From: a virus
DNA length: 44,805 nt
Direction: 5' to 3' (one strand)
IMG/VR virus record: IMGVR_UViG_3300048838_001812
Coordinates: 1-44,805 of that record
The notes below the pieces were generated by a model. It ran no database searches. It was not told where the DNA came from and saw only the letters and a program-made list of their open reading frames with translations. Shown in pieces: positions 16,448-24,635 of the stretch. The stretch's first letter is position 1, and each line of letters starts with the position of its first letter. The position numbers were made by a program, and so were the translations under genes.

Positions 16448-18658
16448 CTATGCAGCCAGCTCTGCCTCGAGCGAGCGCACGTCTTGGCTCAGCGCGACAA
16501 TCACCCACTCGGCGGGGCGTTGCGTCGCGAGGCCAACGCGAACCAAGAGTCGACCGCTATAGATCACGCTGGGCGTGTTGAGCTGCTCGCTCACGTCCAC
16601 GAAGAAGGCGGTCCTGGGATCCCTTGACCGGAACGCTCCCTGGTTCATTTGCTGGATAAGGAACGCCGTGATCGTGCGCTTCACTTCGGCTCGCAGGCGC
16701 GAGTCGTTGGCACGGTGCCTGGCGAACTCCAATCCGGCCTTCAGCGACCTCGCGATGAAGCTCACGCCCCTGCGCTCGGACACGAACGGGAAGCTCCCGT
16801 CGCCCTTGAGCGTGCGAGAGCCGTCGATGTAGCGAGGAAACCCGGGTGCCGTAGTCAGAGGGTTGATGCGGCGTGGATACACGACATCGCGCGTGGGTTC
16901 CTCGAGCACCTCGTCGGTCTCAAAGCCCAGCACCGTCAGCATGCGGCCCTTCTCAATACCCGCGGGCGGGTCGTAGACGCCTCCCGGACGGGCTCCATCG
17001 GTGCGCGCGTACACTCCCGCGATGATTCCTGACGGGGCCACAACGAGCCGCGTGTCGGAGCCGAACACGCTCCGATCAGGATTGAGCACCTCCACGCGCG
17101 GCCAGTAGATGGCTCCGTGCTCGCTCAAGCCGCCGAGCGCGGCGCTGTTCTCTACATACTCGACGATGTCCGCGCCGCTCATGCGCTCGGGCGGATCGAG
17201 CACGGGAAAGCACGTGCCGCTGCGCACGACCTCGCAGTATTGGACCATCCCTTGGTGCACTGCAGGCGTGGCTTGTCCGGGAACGAGCAGAATCGACAGG
17301 TCCTGAACGCGGTCGAGAGCGCGAAGCCCACTGCGCGCGGGAGCGGTGCCGAGAAAGTCGATGTCGGAGAGCCCAGCCAGGCCATCATCGCCTCCGAGCA
17401 GCGGCTGCGTCTGCCCGGGAATCGAACGCCCCCGCATACCAGGCGCTGGGGTGACACGGATGTACCGCGAGCCACTCACTCGGTCGTTGACGATGCTGGG
17501 TGCGTAGCGAAGTGAGGTCGGCTCGAACGAGAGTGAGGGCCAGGTCTCGCGCAACAGCGAGCGCTCATAGACCCGGAGGTCAAAAGCAAAGGGCTCTCGA
17601 CCATCCCCACTGGGTTGTGCCGATACGGAGAGCTGATTGCCATAGGTTCCGGGGTCACGACTCCGAACGTCCAGAAGCGTAAGATCGCCAGCGTCGCTGC
17701 CGCGGTGCTCATCGACGTCGAAGCCGAACGGGCCGCGCACTTCACCGACGACCTGCAACAGCGCGCTCTCGCCCACGGCCCGCGTGCGGAGCGTGAGCGT
17801 CTGGTCGGGGAGCACGGATACGAGCACCTCGCGTGCTTCGGACTCGACGAGCAGCTTCACTTCTTCGCCGGTCACCGCGCTGAGGTCAGCGACCGTACCG
17901 CTCCCCTCGCGCACGGGCAGAAAGCGTAGGAGCGGCGCCGCGCGGCCGCCGAGCACCTCCACGCGACTACGTCGGCCGCGAGTTTGGCTTTCGACGAGGA
18001 CGCCGACCTCGCCTTGAATGACGCGCACTCCCGTGAGTTGCGCAGCGAGCACCTGTTCGATCTCGCTCAACGACGCAGCGGCGATGTTCTCAAAATCCTC
18101 GGCGCGAAAAAGCACGGTCTGTACGGCACCGCTGTCAACGCGCAGTTGCAGGGTCATTGCATCGGCAAGCGCGACAGGTTCCGCCGCAGCGACGCGCACG
18201 GAGCCGGGCTCTCCGGTGAATCGCACGGACCGCGGTGGCCCTTCGAGTAGGCGAAGCTGAAGGTTGGTATCCTCGGTCAACCGAAATGGGGCGCGTGCGT
18301 TGCCTTCGACCATCGCGGGAGTTGGGACCTGGCCAGCGATGATCGCCGCGCGTGCGGAGCGCGCCGTAAGGCTCTGCGGATCCAGTGGGCGCTCATAGTG
18401 CGCGGTGCGGACCACCCAGAGCTGATTGCCGCCCTCGCCGAAGAAGCCCATCGCGGCGAGTGCAAGGTCGGAGTCCGGTGTGAACCCACCGAAGCGCTCC
18501 ACGAACGCAGGGAATGAGGTCACGCGCACGGCCTCGCCGACAGGACCTCGCTCGGTCACGCCGACCGCGCCCGCGACGCTGGTCGAGAGCGAAGGGATCC
18601 CGCGCACGGGAGGCGGTTCCTCGACGACGGCGACCTTACTCGCAAGAAGCTCAGCCAT
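16448..18658 (-). CDS. Tail sheath protein
   Basis: A 736-residue contractile sheath subunit. The N-terminus (MAELLASKVAVVEEPPPVRG, then SVAGAVGVTERGPVGEAVRV and FVERFGGFTPDSDLALAAMG) and C-terminus (NPLTTAPGFPRYIDGSRTLK; RDPRTAFFVDVSEQLNTPSV; VGLATQRPAEWVIVALSQDV) both match sheath proteins. The size is large: a domain of about 300 residues rich in beta strands (about 130-400) is inserted, probably exposed on the outside of the sheath. ATG 18658 overlaps the upstream small gene by 8 bp. In-frame sequence up to 18793 is a shadow. Confidence 0.93.
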   Translation of the reverse strand: MAELLASKVAVVEEPPPVRGIPSLSTSVAGAVGVTERGPVGEAVRVTSFPAFVERFGGFTPDSDLALAAMGFFGEGGNQLWVVRTAHYERPLDPQSLTARSARAAIIAGQVPTPAMVEGNARAPFRLTEDTNLQLRLLEGPPRSVRFTGEPGSVRVAAAEPVALADAMTLQLRVDSGAVQTVLFRAEDFENIAAASLSEIEQVLAAQLTGVRVIQGEVGVLVESQTRGRRSRVEVLGGRAAPLLRFLPVREGSGTVADLSAVTGEEVKLLVESEAREVLVSVLPDQTLTLRTRAVGESALLQVVGEVRGPFGFDVDEHRGSDAGDLTLLDVRSRDPGTYGNQLSVSAQPSGDGREPFAFDLRVYERSLLRETWPSLSFEPTSLRYAPSIVNDRVSGSRYIRVTPAPGMRGRSIPGQTQPLLGGDDGLAGLSDIDFLGTAPARSGLRALDRVQDLSILLVPGQATPAVHQGMVQYCEVVRSGTCFPVLDPPERMSGADIVEYVENSAALGGLSEHGAIYWPRVEVLNPDRSVFGSDTRLVVAPSGIIAGVYARTDGARPGGVYDPPAGIEKGRMLTVLGFETDEVLEEPTRDVVYPRRINPLTTAPGFPRYIDGSRTLKGDGSFPFVSERRGVSFIARSLKAGLEFARHRANDSRLRAEVKRTITAFLIQQMNQGAFRSRDPRTAFFVDVSEQLNTPSVIYSGRLLVRVGLATQRPAEWVIVALSQDVRSLEAELAA

Positions 18659-18917
18659 CAGACCTTGCCTTTCGTGAGCGTGAAGGAGACGGAGACGGAG
18701 ACTCAGGAGCCGGGAGGGATGAGGTTTTGGACACCTCGCGGCGCGCTTCGAGCTCGCCTGCACGGAGCGCGGTCTGCACGGCCGGTAGGTCAAGCACTGC
18801 GTCGTCGAGCCCGGTCGCGGTCTGCATGGAGGCGATGCGCACGGCGCGTTTGCCCGAGCCTTCGGGCGCGAGGATGGTAACGAGCCGCCTTCGCAGGTTG
18901 GTCAGCGAGATGCTCAT
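18651..18917 (-). CDS. Small hypothetical tail protein
   Basis: An 88-residue protein beginning MSISLTNLRRRLVTILAPEG at an ATG that overlaps the preceding stop (ATGA). The basic N-terminal helix is followed by a proline/serine/arginine-rich tail (PAPESPSPSPSRSRKARSDG). There is no recognisable domain. It overlaps the start of the sheath gene by 8 bp. It is probably a small tail-assembly factor or a connector between terminator and sheath; I infer this from position only. Confidence 0.5.
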   Translation of the reverse strand: MSISLTNLRRRLVTILAPEGSGKRAVRIASMQTATGLDDAVLDLPAVQTALRAGELEARREVSKTSSLPAPESPSPSPSRSRKARSDG

Positions 18918-19819
18918 TGGCGTGCCTCGAAGCGAAGCGACTCTGCAAGCACCGCGGTGCTCTCGACCGTGCGTGTAAGCGAGAGCGGCATCCCCTCTTC
19001 GATGTCCACGCCGCGCACGATCACAGCCGCCGTGAAGGCGCGCGTGCCATCGTTCGACGCCAACTTGGTGCGCATCTCCCCATCGGGATGAAGCTCCCAT
19101 CGCACCTGATCACTGGGGTCCTCGGGATCTCTGGGCACAGAGAGCCAGCGGTTGCGCGAGATGAAAGTCACCACAGCGCTCATGAGGTTCAAGAGCTCGA
19201 CGGTGCTCGCGCTCGTGCCTGTGATGGTGAAAGTAAGGTCTGCCGTGAAGGGCGGTCTACGCTTTCGGATCTCAGGGCCGTGCTCACCGAGAACGACTTG
19301 CTCCTTCGGCTCCACGGTTCGATAGAAGCGGTTCTCACGCAGGGTAGGTCCTGAGAGCACGAGCGAAGGCACGCGCGCGACGACCGCCGGGTCGCCGTCA
19401 TCATCGACAGGCTCCTGGTAGTCGACCGACACTGTGATGGTCGTGTTCTCGAGCACATCGCGCTTGAGCGCCTGCAGCATCGCGCGCACGATGCGGGTGA
19501 GCGTGGCTTCCGTCGTCAGTGGCGTGCGGAGGTATCGGTACGCCTGAGCGAGGGTTGAGCGCTCCCCTGCGATTGGAAGTCCGTCAGCATCGAGGTTCCA
19601 GACCACGACATCAACGAGAGCGGGAACGTGAGCCGGTGTCCGTACATCCACGAACGCGGTGGTGCTGGAGATGCGCACGACGCGCTGAACCTCGGCCTCG
19701 GCGCCACCGAACCACACCGCGACGCGATCGCCGAGGTCTGTGCCGTTGAGCCGGACCAGGTCTCCACCGGAGGTGGGACCACGGTCTTGCGAAATTCGAA
19801 TGAGGGTCGGTGTCGCCAT
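18914..19819 (-). CDS. IPT/TIG-domain protein, probable tail terminator
   Basis: A 301-residue protein. Residues about 5-75 form an IPT/TIG Ig-like domain (LIRISQDRGPTSGGDLVRLNG, GDRVAVWFGGAEAEVQRVVR). Residues about 110-300 contain a conserved-looking segment starting LTRIVRAMLQALKRDVLENT and later FTADLTFTITGTSASTVELL, resembling phage tail-terminator or neck proteins. ATG 19819 is close behind the upstream stop; the frame upstream to 19939 is shadow. The TIG domain may decorate the particle or bind surface glycans. Confidence 0.65.
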   Translation of the reverse strand: MATPTLIRISQDRGPTSGGDLVRLNGTDLGDRVAVWFGGAEAEVQRVVRISSTTAFVDVRTPAHVPALVDVVVWNLDADGLPIAGERSTLAQAYRYLRTPLTTEATLTRIVRAMLQALKRDVLENTTITVSVDYQEPVDDDGDPAVVARVPSLVLSGPTLRENRFYRTVEPKEQVVLGEHGPEIRKRRPPFTADLTFTITGTSASTVELLNLMSAVVTFISRNRWLSVPRDPEDPSDQVRWELHPDGEMRTKLASNDGTRAFTAAVIVRGVDIEEGMPLSLTRTVESTAVLAESLRFEARQ

Positions 19820-19823
19820 CTTA

Positions 19824-20423
19824 CTATCCGAGGACCTTCCACTGGGCTGCGACGCGGCGAAGAAAGCGCTTGCCGGCGTCACGCCGAAACTTGTCGAACA
19901 CAGGCCGCAAGAACGGCCGCGCGGGGATGCGTGTGACAATCACGCCCGGGGTGGACGTGCGCCCTGCGGAGGCTGAGTCACCTCCGGCCTCACGCCGGAG
20001 GACGTACAAAAACCTGCGCATCTTGGGAGTCACCGGGATGACGATGGGGTCGCTCCCAAACTCGTTCAGCTTCGCAACGTCCGCGAGCTGAGCACCATCG
20101 CGTCCCCTGGCTTTGCGGGGCACCCCTACGAAGGCCTCCCCATTCTTCACCGTTGCGACCACCGCGTTGCGGAGGTCCGCATTGCGCATGAGCGCTTTGG
20201 ACCCCGAGAACTTGCGCAACCTGCGCTTCGCGAGCGTGAGGCGCGCGAGCGGGCTGAAGGCTTCTCCGGCCGGCGCTTGCTTGGTGATGCCCTCGACCAC
20301 CTCGCTACGAAGTTGCTCCGCTTCCTGACGAAGCGCGCGGTCGGTCGCCGCCTTGAGTCTTGCGGGCGCTCCTTGCAGTAGCTCCCGTGCCAGGGTCCAG
20401 TCGCCCGTACGCTTGACCGCCAC
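19824..20423 (-). CDS. Tail completion protein (phage virion morphogenesis type)
   Basis: A 199-residue basic protein resembling gpS/HK97-gp10-like morphogenesis proteins: helical N-terminus (RLKAATDRALRQEAEQLRSE), a middle with FSPLARLTLAKRRLRK, then LADVAKLNEFGSDPI, and an IPARPFLRPVFDKFRRD motif. The RPFLRP motif is typical of this family. It starts with GTG at 20423. It lies between the neck genes and the tail terminator, the expected place. Confidence 0.75.
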   Translation of the reverse strand: MAVKRTGDWTLARELLQGAPARLKAATDRALRQEAEQLRSEVVEGITKQAPAGEAFSPLARLTLAKRRLRKFSGSKALMRNADLRNAVVATVKNGEAFVGVPRKARGRDGAQLADVAKLNEFGSDPIVIPVTPKMRRFLYVLRREAGGDSASAGRTSTPGVIVTRIPARPFLRPVFDKFRRDAGKRFLRRVAAQWKVLG

Positions 20424-20427
20424 GTGC

Positions 20428-21036
20428 TTACGCTTGGCCCACGCGGCGAAGGTCAGGCGCGTGGTCGTTCAGCCAGTCGATGGCGACGCGCCCGGCTTGC
20501 GTCAGCACAGCTCCGCGCTTCACCGCTTCTGCGTTGGAGCGAAGTGTGGTCAGCGCCGCCGCGATGTCGTTCTTGCCGAGCGAGTAGCTCGCTAGCCCTT
20601 CGATCGCGAGCTCCAGATGCGGGATGGAGTTGAAGCGCCAGAAGTGCAGCTCGAGCTCCGTCGTACGCGCCTCAGCCTCGTACTGGGCGCGCGCAGCGTC
20701 ACTCCGCAGGTAGCGGTAGCCGAAGCGCAGCGCGCCGTCACGGTCGAGCTGCACGACGTGCTGATGCTCGTGCGCGCACGTCCTCATCTGCTCCCACAAA
20801 TCCCAAGTCGTCTGATCGTCGCCCGGAGTGAACGGCAGATAAATTCGGCGACCAATGGTCGTCGCAAAGCGGCTCATGAAGTCGCGCTTGTCCGCCACGC
20901 CCATGGCATCGAGCGCAGCGCTGACCGCACGCATCTCGATGGCGTCCGCCTTCACGACAGCGCGCGTACGAAAGTGCTTCGTCATGAACGCCCAGAAGTC
21001 GCGAACGGGCGCGGCGTTGGGATGCTTGAAGGTCAT
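20428..21036 (-). CDS. HExxH metallopeptidase-like protein
   Basis: A 202-residue protein with HEHQHVVQ at residues 89-96, an HExxH zinc-protease signature. YEAEARTTELELHFW (119-133) supplies a plausible third ligand, E120. The rest is helical, with an N-terminal FKHPNAAPVRDFWAFM. No signal peptide is visible. ATG 21036 overlaps the lipoprotein stop (ATGA) with GGAGG upstream. It is unusual in a head-tail joining region. It could process a virion protein or act on host cell-surface protein at entry; both are inference. Confidence 0.6.
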   Translation of the reverse strand: MTFKHPNAAPVRDFWAFMTKHFRTRAVVKADAIEMRAVSAALDAMGVADKRDFMSRFATTIGRRIYLPFTPGDDQTTWDLWEQMRTCAHEHQHVVQLDRDGALRFGYRYLRSDAARAQYEAEARTTELELHFWRFNSIPHLELAIEGLASYSLGKNDIAAALTTLRSNAEAVKRGAVLTQAGRVAIDWLNDHAPDLRRVGQA

Positions 21037-21299
21037 CGGTCGACCTCCACGCACTCTGCCTCTGGAAGGCACGCGTGCAGGGCCTTACTATCTGCGCCGA
21101 CGCTCACCTCGCAGCAGGCCCAGGGCGCGTTCTGCTCAGTGCTGACCTCACGACAGTCCGCGACCTCGGCCCAGTGTCCGGCGCCGTCGCAGACCTCCAC
21201 CCTCACGTCGCTGCAGCGCGTCTCACCGACACTACAGTCCTGTCCCTTGCAGCCCAGCGCTCCGAGGAGCAGCAGCACCGCCAGCACCAACCATCCCAT
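21033..21299 (-). CDS. Cysteine-rich lipoprotein
   Basis: An 88-residue lipoprotein. Residues 1-17 (MGWLVLAVLLLLGALGC) form a signal peptide with lipobox LGALGC, giving lipidation at C17. The mature part carries eight cysteines (22, 29, 37, 49, 62, 63, 77, 83) in the pattern C..G...C.......C...G.W......C. I associate this with myxobacterial surface proteins. Virion assembly does not need a lipoprotein here, so it may act in the lysogen, for example as superinfection exclusion, or have come from the host. It is coupled to the HExxH gene. Confidence 0.7.
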   Translation of the reverse strand: MGWLVLAVLLLLGALGCKGQDCSVGETRCSDVRVEVCDGAGHWAEVADCREVSTEQNAPWACCEVSVGADSKALHACLPEAECVEVDR

Positions 21300-21309
21300 T
21301 CGTGTCCCC

Positions 21310-21807
21310 CTACGACGCGCCCAAGGCGCGATCTGAAAACGTCACGAGCAACAGATTTCGACGCGCGCGACCGGGGCCGAGACCGAACCCCGTTGGACGA
21401 GCCTCGGTCACGAACAGGCCGGATGGCGTCTGCACGGGAAGCACCAGCTCCCCGTCAAGCGTGTAAATTGCCGAGAGCCGGTCTCCCGAGCCGATGCGAG
21501 CTCGCCCCTCGGTGTCCACGAGCCCGAGTCGCGTGAGGTCTCGGAAGTGCATCACCAAATCGAGCGACGTTCGCGGTGCGCGCCCTGAGGGCAACATGCG
21601 CAGCTGCTCGAACGTCTGAGGTTCCACCTGGCAGGGGATGCGTACTTCGGGCAGTTCGCTGCGTGCGACTTCACCGATTCCGTCTTCATCGACGTCGAGA
21701 GGGAACGGCTCGCGAAAGTCGGGATCCATCAGCGGCGTCGTGCCGCCTCGGGTCCGGTCCAGTCTATGGAGGGCAGCCAGGAACGGATAAATCAGTCTGC
21801 CCGGCAT
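21310..21807 (-). CDS. Head-tail joining (stopper-like) protein
   Basis: A 165-residue protein whose ATG follows the upstream TGA directly. It has beta-rich stretches (RLSAIYTLDGELVLPVQTPS, LFVTEARPTGFGLG) and no specific motif. In the order capsid, connector, this gene, lipoprotein, completion protein, it occupies the stopper/neck place. The assignment is from order only. Confidence 0.55.
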   Translation of the reverse strand: MPGRLIYPFLAALHRLDRTRGGTTPLMDPDFREPFPLDVDEDGIGEVARSELPEVRIPCQVEPQTFEQLRMLPSGRAPRTSLDLVMHFRDLTRLGLVDTEGRARIGSGDRLSAIYTLDGELVLPVQTPSGLFVTEARPTGFGLGPGRARRNLLLVTFSDRALGAS

Positions 21808-22437
21808 TCATGCGGCGCCAAGCGTAAGAGGTCGTGCGTAGCGCGCGAGAATCAAATCGACCTCCGGGTCGCCGGTGATATCGGCGTGCTGCACGGGCTT
21901 ACTGAGAGAGAAGGACTGGTCACGCGTCCGTTGCTCGATGATTCTCCACGCGGACCGCGCGTCTCCCACGAGATCGCTATCGGCAAGCTTGGGCAGGGTG
22001 CGCATCACGAGCAGCATGCATGCGCGCCGAATCGCGAGCGGCGTGCGACCGAAGCGTGAACCGTCAGGCTCGGTATACCCCCACGTGCCCTGCAGCTCGA
22101 TGTTGCTGTCGCCGCGTGCGAAGCGCCCCTTTCGAAGCTCGACCCGTGGCTCGATGAATCCGGCCTGCACCGGCGCACCTATCCAACCTACGTCCGAAGG
22201 ATCCAGTGCCGCACCGTCGATGCTCACGCTCTCAATGAGCAGCGGCACCCACGGAACACTCAGTCTGGGTGTGCCACGCCCGTCAAGGCGCAGCGCCCGA
22301 GCACGCGGCTCGAAGAACCAACCCGTCACTCGGTCGATGGTATCGGTCGCCTCCGCGATGAGGGCGATGAGCCGAGCGTCTGAGGCTTCGGAAAGGGTTA
22401 CACCCTCATCGCGGAGGTCTTGCGCACTCGCGTACAT
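21808..22437 (-). CDS. Head-tail connector protein (gp6-like)
   Basis: A 209-residue protein that opens with MYASAQDLRDEGVTLSEASD, then LIALIAEATDTIDRVTGWFF. This is the typical start of head-tail adaptor proteins (DLR-E-G, helices with a W-F-F pair). The middle (IELQGTWGYTE) and LLVMRTLPKLADSDL helix fit the same group. It lies after the small head protein and before the neck protein. Confidence 0.75.
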   Translation of the reverse strand: MYASAQDLRDEGVTLSEASDARLIALIAEATDTIDRVTGWFFEPRARALRLDGRGTPRLSVPWVPLLIESVSIDGAALDPSDVGWIGAPVQAGFIEPRVELRKGRFARGDSNIELQGTWGYTEPDGSRFGRTPLAIRRACMLLVMRTLPKLADSDLVGDARSAWRIIEQRTRDQSFSLSKPVQHADITGDPEVDLILARYARPLTLGAA

Positions 22438-22446
22438 GGAAAGCCG

Positions 22447-22848
22447 TTAGTGCTTAGCGCGGGCTGCAGGCCGGTCTTTGTTCACATCGGCGGGCGCGAC
22501 TGCGGAGGCGGTCGACGAGGTGCCCGTTGCGGTGGCCTCATCGCGAGCCACCTGCACGCGCGCTTTCTCGACGGGCACGGCCACCGTGTTGAGCTCCGTG
22601 TCTTTGTCGTCGAGGCGACGTGCCTCGTCCTCGGTGCACACGTCAAAGGCATGCGGCGAGTAAGGATCTCGCTCTTGCTGACGAACGTTGCGCAGGTGCT
22701 CAGCCACGTTCTCTGCGACCTTCATCCAGCCCGCGCCGGCCTTGAAGATGATGCCGCGAAAAGAATAGTGGCGAAGCACGTGACCCGCGCGAGGCAGGTG
22801 CGCTTTGAGTCGAACGTAGATGAGGTTCTCGCTCATGTGCTTTTCCAT
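22447..22848 (-). CDS. Small head-region protein
   Basis: A 133-residue protein with ATG overlapping the capsid stop (TAATG). The first half has IYVRLKAHLPRAGHVLRHYS and a hydrophobic IIFKAGAGWMKVAENVAEHL. The second half is a charged, alanine-rich tail (ARDEATATGTSSTASAVAPA). There is no recognised domain. It could be a decoration or head-completion protein. Cotranslation with the capsid gene suggests a structural role. Confidence 0.55.
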   Translation of the reverse strand: MEKHMSENLIYVRLKAHLPRAGHVLRHYSFRGIIFKAGAGWMKVAENVAEHLRNVRQQERDPYSPHAFDVCTEDEARRLDDKDTELNTVAVPVEKARVQVARDEATATGTSSTASAVAPADVNKDRPAARAKH

Positions 22849-23786
22849 TAGGCAGCCACACGCAAGGCTTTGGCCGTACCCAGCTCATCGGCCAGGCGGA
22901 CGTCGAAGCGCAGGCTCACCACGATCTGCAAGACCTGCTGCCGGATGTCGCGCGCCCACTCGATCTTCACATCGCGCCAGATACCGAGATGAATGTTCTT
23001 GGGATGCGTGAGCAGGATGTTCGTCAGGTTGTTCGTAGGCCCAGTGTTCTCCGCGAACAGCGGGACCTCCTCGAGCGGAACACCGCTGAACGTGATCGGC
23101 GTGTTCCCCTCCAGAAACTTGTCGCCCACGTTGGTGAGACGCTCCGCGAGCGTGCGCCGGTAGCGCAGCTCCGCGTCCGAGCCGGTGTAGAACCGCATCT
23201 CCGTCTTGTTGCGGCGATACTCCTGCGGCAGCACGCGCAAGAGGTCGTGCAGGATGTTTGAGTCGATGCGAGCACCCGCCGCGTCCACGACGTGGCTTCG
23301 CGCCTGCACCAGGATTCCATCCAGCGTAGCGAGTGTCGGGTCGGCGCTCTGCGTGTCGCCGTTGATGGCGATCTCCTCCATGTCGACAGCAACGCGCTGA
23401 GCGATCAGACGCAGCACAGTCTGCCGGAGGTTATCGCCTTCGAGGTTGTCCTCGAGCTGCTCATCGGACAGGTGCACCTCGCCGATGAACGCCTTCGCAT
23501 CGAGCTCCACCATGCTGAGGCTCGGCTTGACGCGCTGCGCTTGCGTGAGCGCAACGCTTTCCTGGCGCGGTCGCAGGATGCGGTCACGAAAGCCGATGAA
23601 GGGGATCTCTTGCTTGGGCGCCTTCATGGGCACCGCCGTCACCTGCTTGAGCAGGGTCGACTGCTTGGTGACCATCTCGAGGAAGGCCTGCGCTTGGGCA
23701 GGCTTGAGAATGCCGCCACCCTGGACGAGGTCGCTCAGCGCAAGGTCGGCCTTCTCCAGAATGCTGCGATTGGACATATGGGCCAT
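22848..23786 (-). CDS. Major capsid protein, HK97 fold
   Basis: A 312-residue capsid protein of the HK97-fold type. The segments LAQRVAVDMEEIAINGDTQS-like (here LIAQRVAVDMEEIAINGDT), YRRNKTEMRFYTGSDAELRY and FSGVPLEEVPLFAENTGP are characteristic of P2/HK97 relatives. The opening SILEKADLALSDLVQGGGIL starts with a helix and is short, consistent with a separate scaffold. The ATG has AGGAG upstream. It lies directly after the protease-scaffold genes, as in HK97-like heads. Confidence 0.92.
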   Translation of the reverse strand: MAHMSNRSILEKADLALSDLVQGGGILKPAQAQAFLEMVTKQSTLLKQVTAVPMKAPKQEIPFIGFRDRILRPRQESVALTQAQRVKPSLSMVELDAKAFIGEVHLSDEQLEDNLEGDNLRQTVLRLIAQRVAVDMEEIAINGDTQSADPTLATLDGILVQARSHVVDAAGARIDSNILHDLLRVLPQEYRRNKTEMRFYTGSDAELRYRRTLAERLTNVGDKFLEGNTPITFSGVPLEEVPLFAENTGPTNNLTNILLTHPKNIHLGIWRDVKIEWARDIRQQVLQIVVSLRFDVRLADELGTAKALRVAA

Positions 23787-23818
23787 CGTTCAAAGCTCCT
23801 TTGCGGGGCGAGAGGCCC

Positions 23819-24604
23819 TCAGCGGCTCCGAGGACTGTTGAGATCAAGCGGCCACGACACGTCGTCCGGAACCGCGGCAGTAGCGCGCCCAGGTCGCTCG
23901 CCCGCAGGCTGACTGCTCGGCACACCCGCACGCTTCTCAAGGCGGTCGATGCGACGCGTCTGTTGCTCTACGTGCGAGCTGATCTTCTTCAGCTCGCCAT
24001 GGATGGCGGCGAGTCCCGTTGCGGAGGCCTCGGGCTCATCCGCCTTCTTGGCCTTGCCCTTCGGCTTACCGCCCTCGGGCGCATCGCCTTCCTCGTCGTC
24101 GGCCGAGGGTCGGGCTGACTTGCGCGAGGCGCGTAGCTCCGACACGAGCTCGCCGACGGCGGTGACCAGCGCATCCGCGCGAGTTGGGACGGGCGCAGCG
24201 CCGGGCCCAGGGCGTTCAGGCGCGGCCTCACTGCCGAGTTGCTCCTGAAGCAGATCGGCAGCGGCACGCAGCTCCTGCACCACGTCTCCAACGACCTTCC
24301 CGCGCCCCGTGCCGGCCTGAAGCTGCTCCACGGCCCGCGTGAGGCCTTCGAGGGCGTCGCACGCTACAGCGACGGCCCCTGCGGTATCACCCCCGTCGGC
24401 GTCGTTCGTATCGCCGTCGTCTCCATCCGATTGGGTGTCCTGCTCGCCCTGACCGTCTGCCGTATCACTCGTGCCTTTGTCGCCCATGCCCTCACTCCGT
24501 TTGACGATGAGAAACCGGCGCTTGTTGGCAGCGCGGTCCACCAGACTCACTTCTTGAACTTCCATATCGACCAGGCGATGGACCTGGTCCTGCGCTTTAG
24601 CCAT
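23819..24604 (-). CDS. Scaffold-like protein with N-terminal prohead-protease motif
   Basis: A 261-residue acidic protein. Residues about 10-34 contain VDMEVQEVSLVDRAANKRRF, the EVSLVD-AAN motif common at the N-terminus of phage prohead proteases and their scaffolds. The rest is an acidic, low-complexity linker (QSDGDDGDTNDADGG) and helical segments (VACDALEGLTRAVEQL; LVSELRASRKSARPS), ending in a coiled-coil-like tail (LKKISSHVEQQTRRIDRLEK). This is the composition of an internal scaffold. ATG 24604 is preferred. The protease itself is the C-terminal domain of the upstream fusion. Confidence 0.7.
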   Translation of the reverse strand: MAKAQDQVHRLVDMEVQEVSLVDRAANKRRFLIVKRSEGMGDKGTSDTADGQGEQDTQSDGDDGDTNDADGGDTAGAVAVACDALEGLTRAVEQLQAGTGRGKVVGDVVQELRAAADLLQEQLGSEAAPERPGPGAAPVPTRADALVTAVGELVSELRASRKSARPSADDEEGDAPEGGKPKGKAKKADEPEASATGLAAIHGELKKISSHVEQQTRRIDRLEKRAGVPSSQPAGERPGRATAAVPDDVSWPLDLNSPRSR

Positions 24605-24635
24605 GCACGCTCCCACTCGCGCGAAAGGCGAGTCG

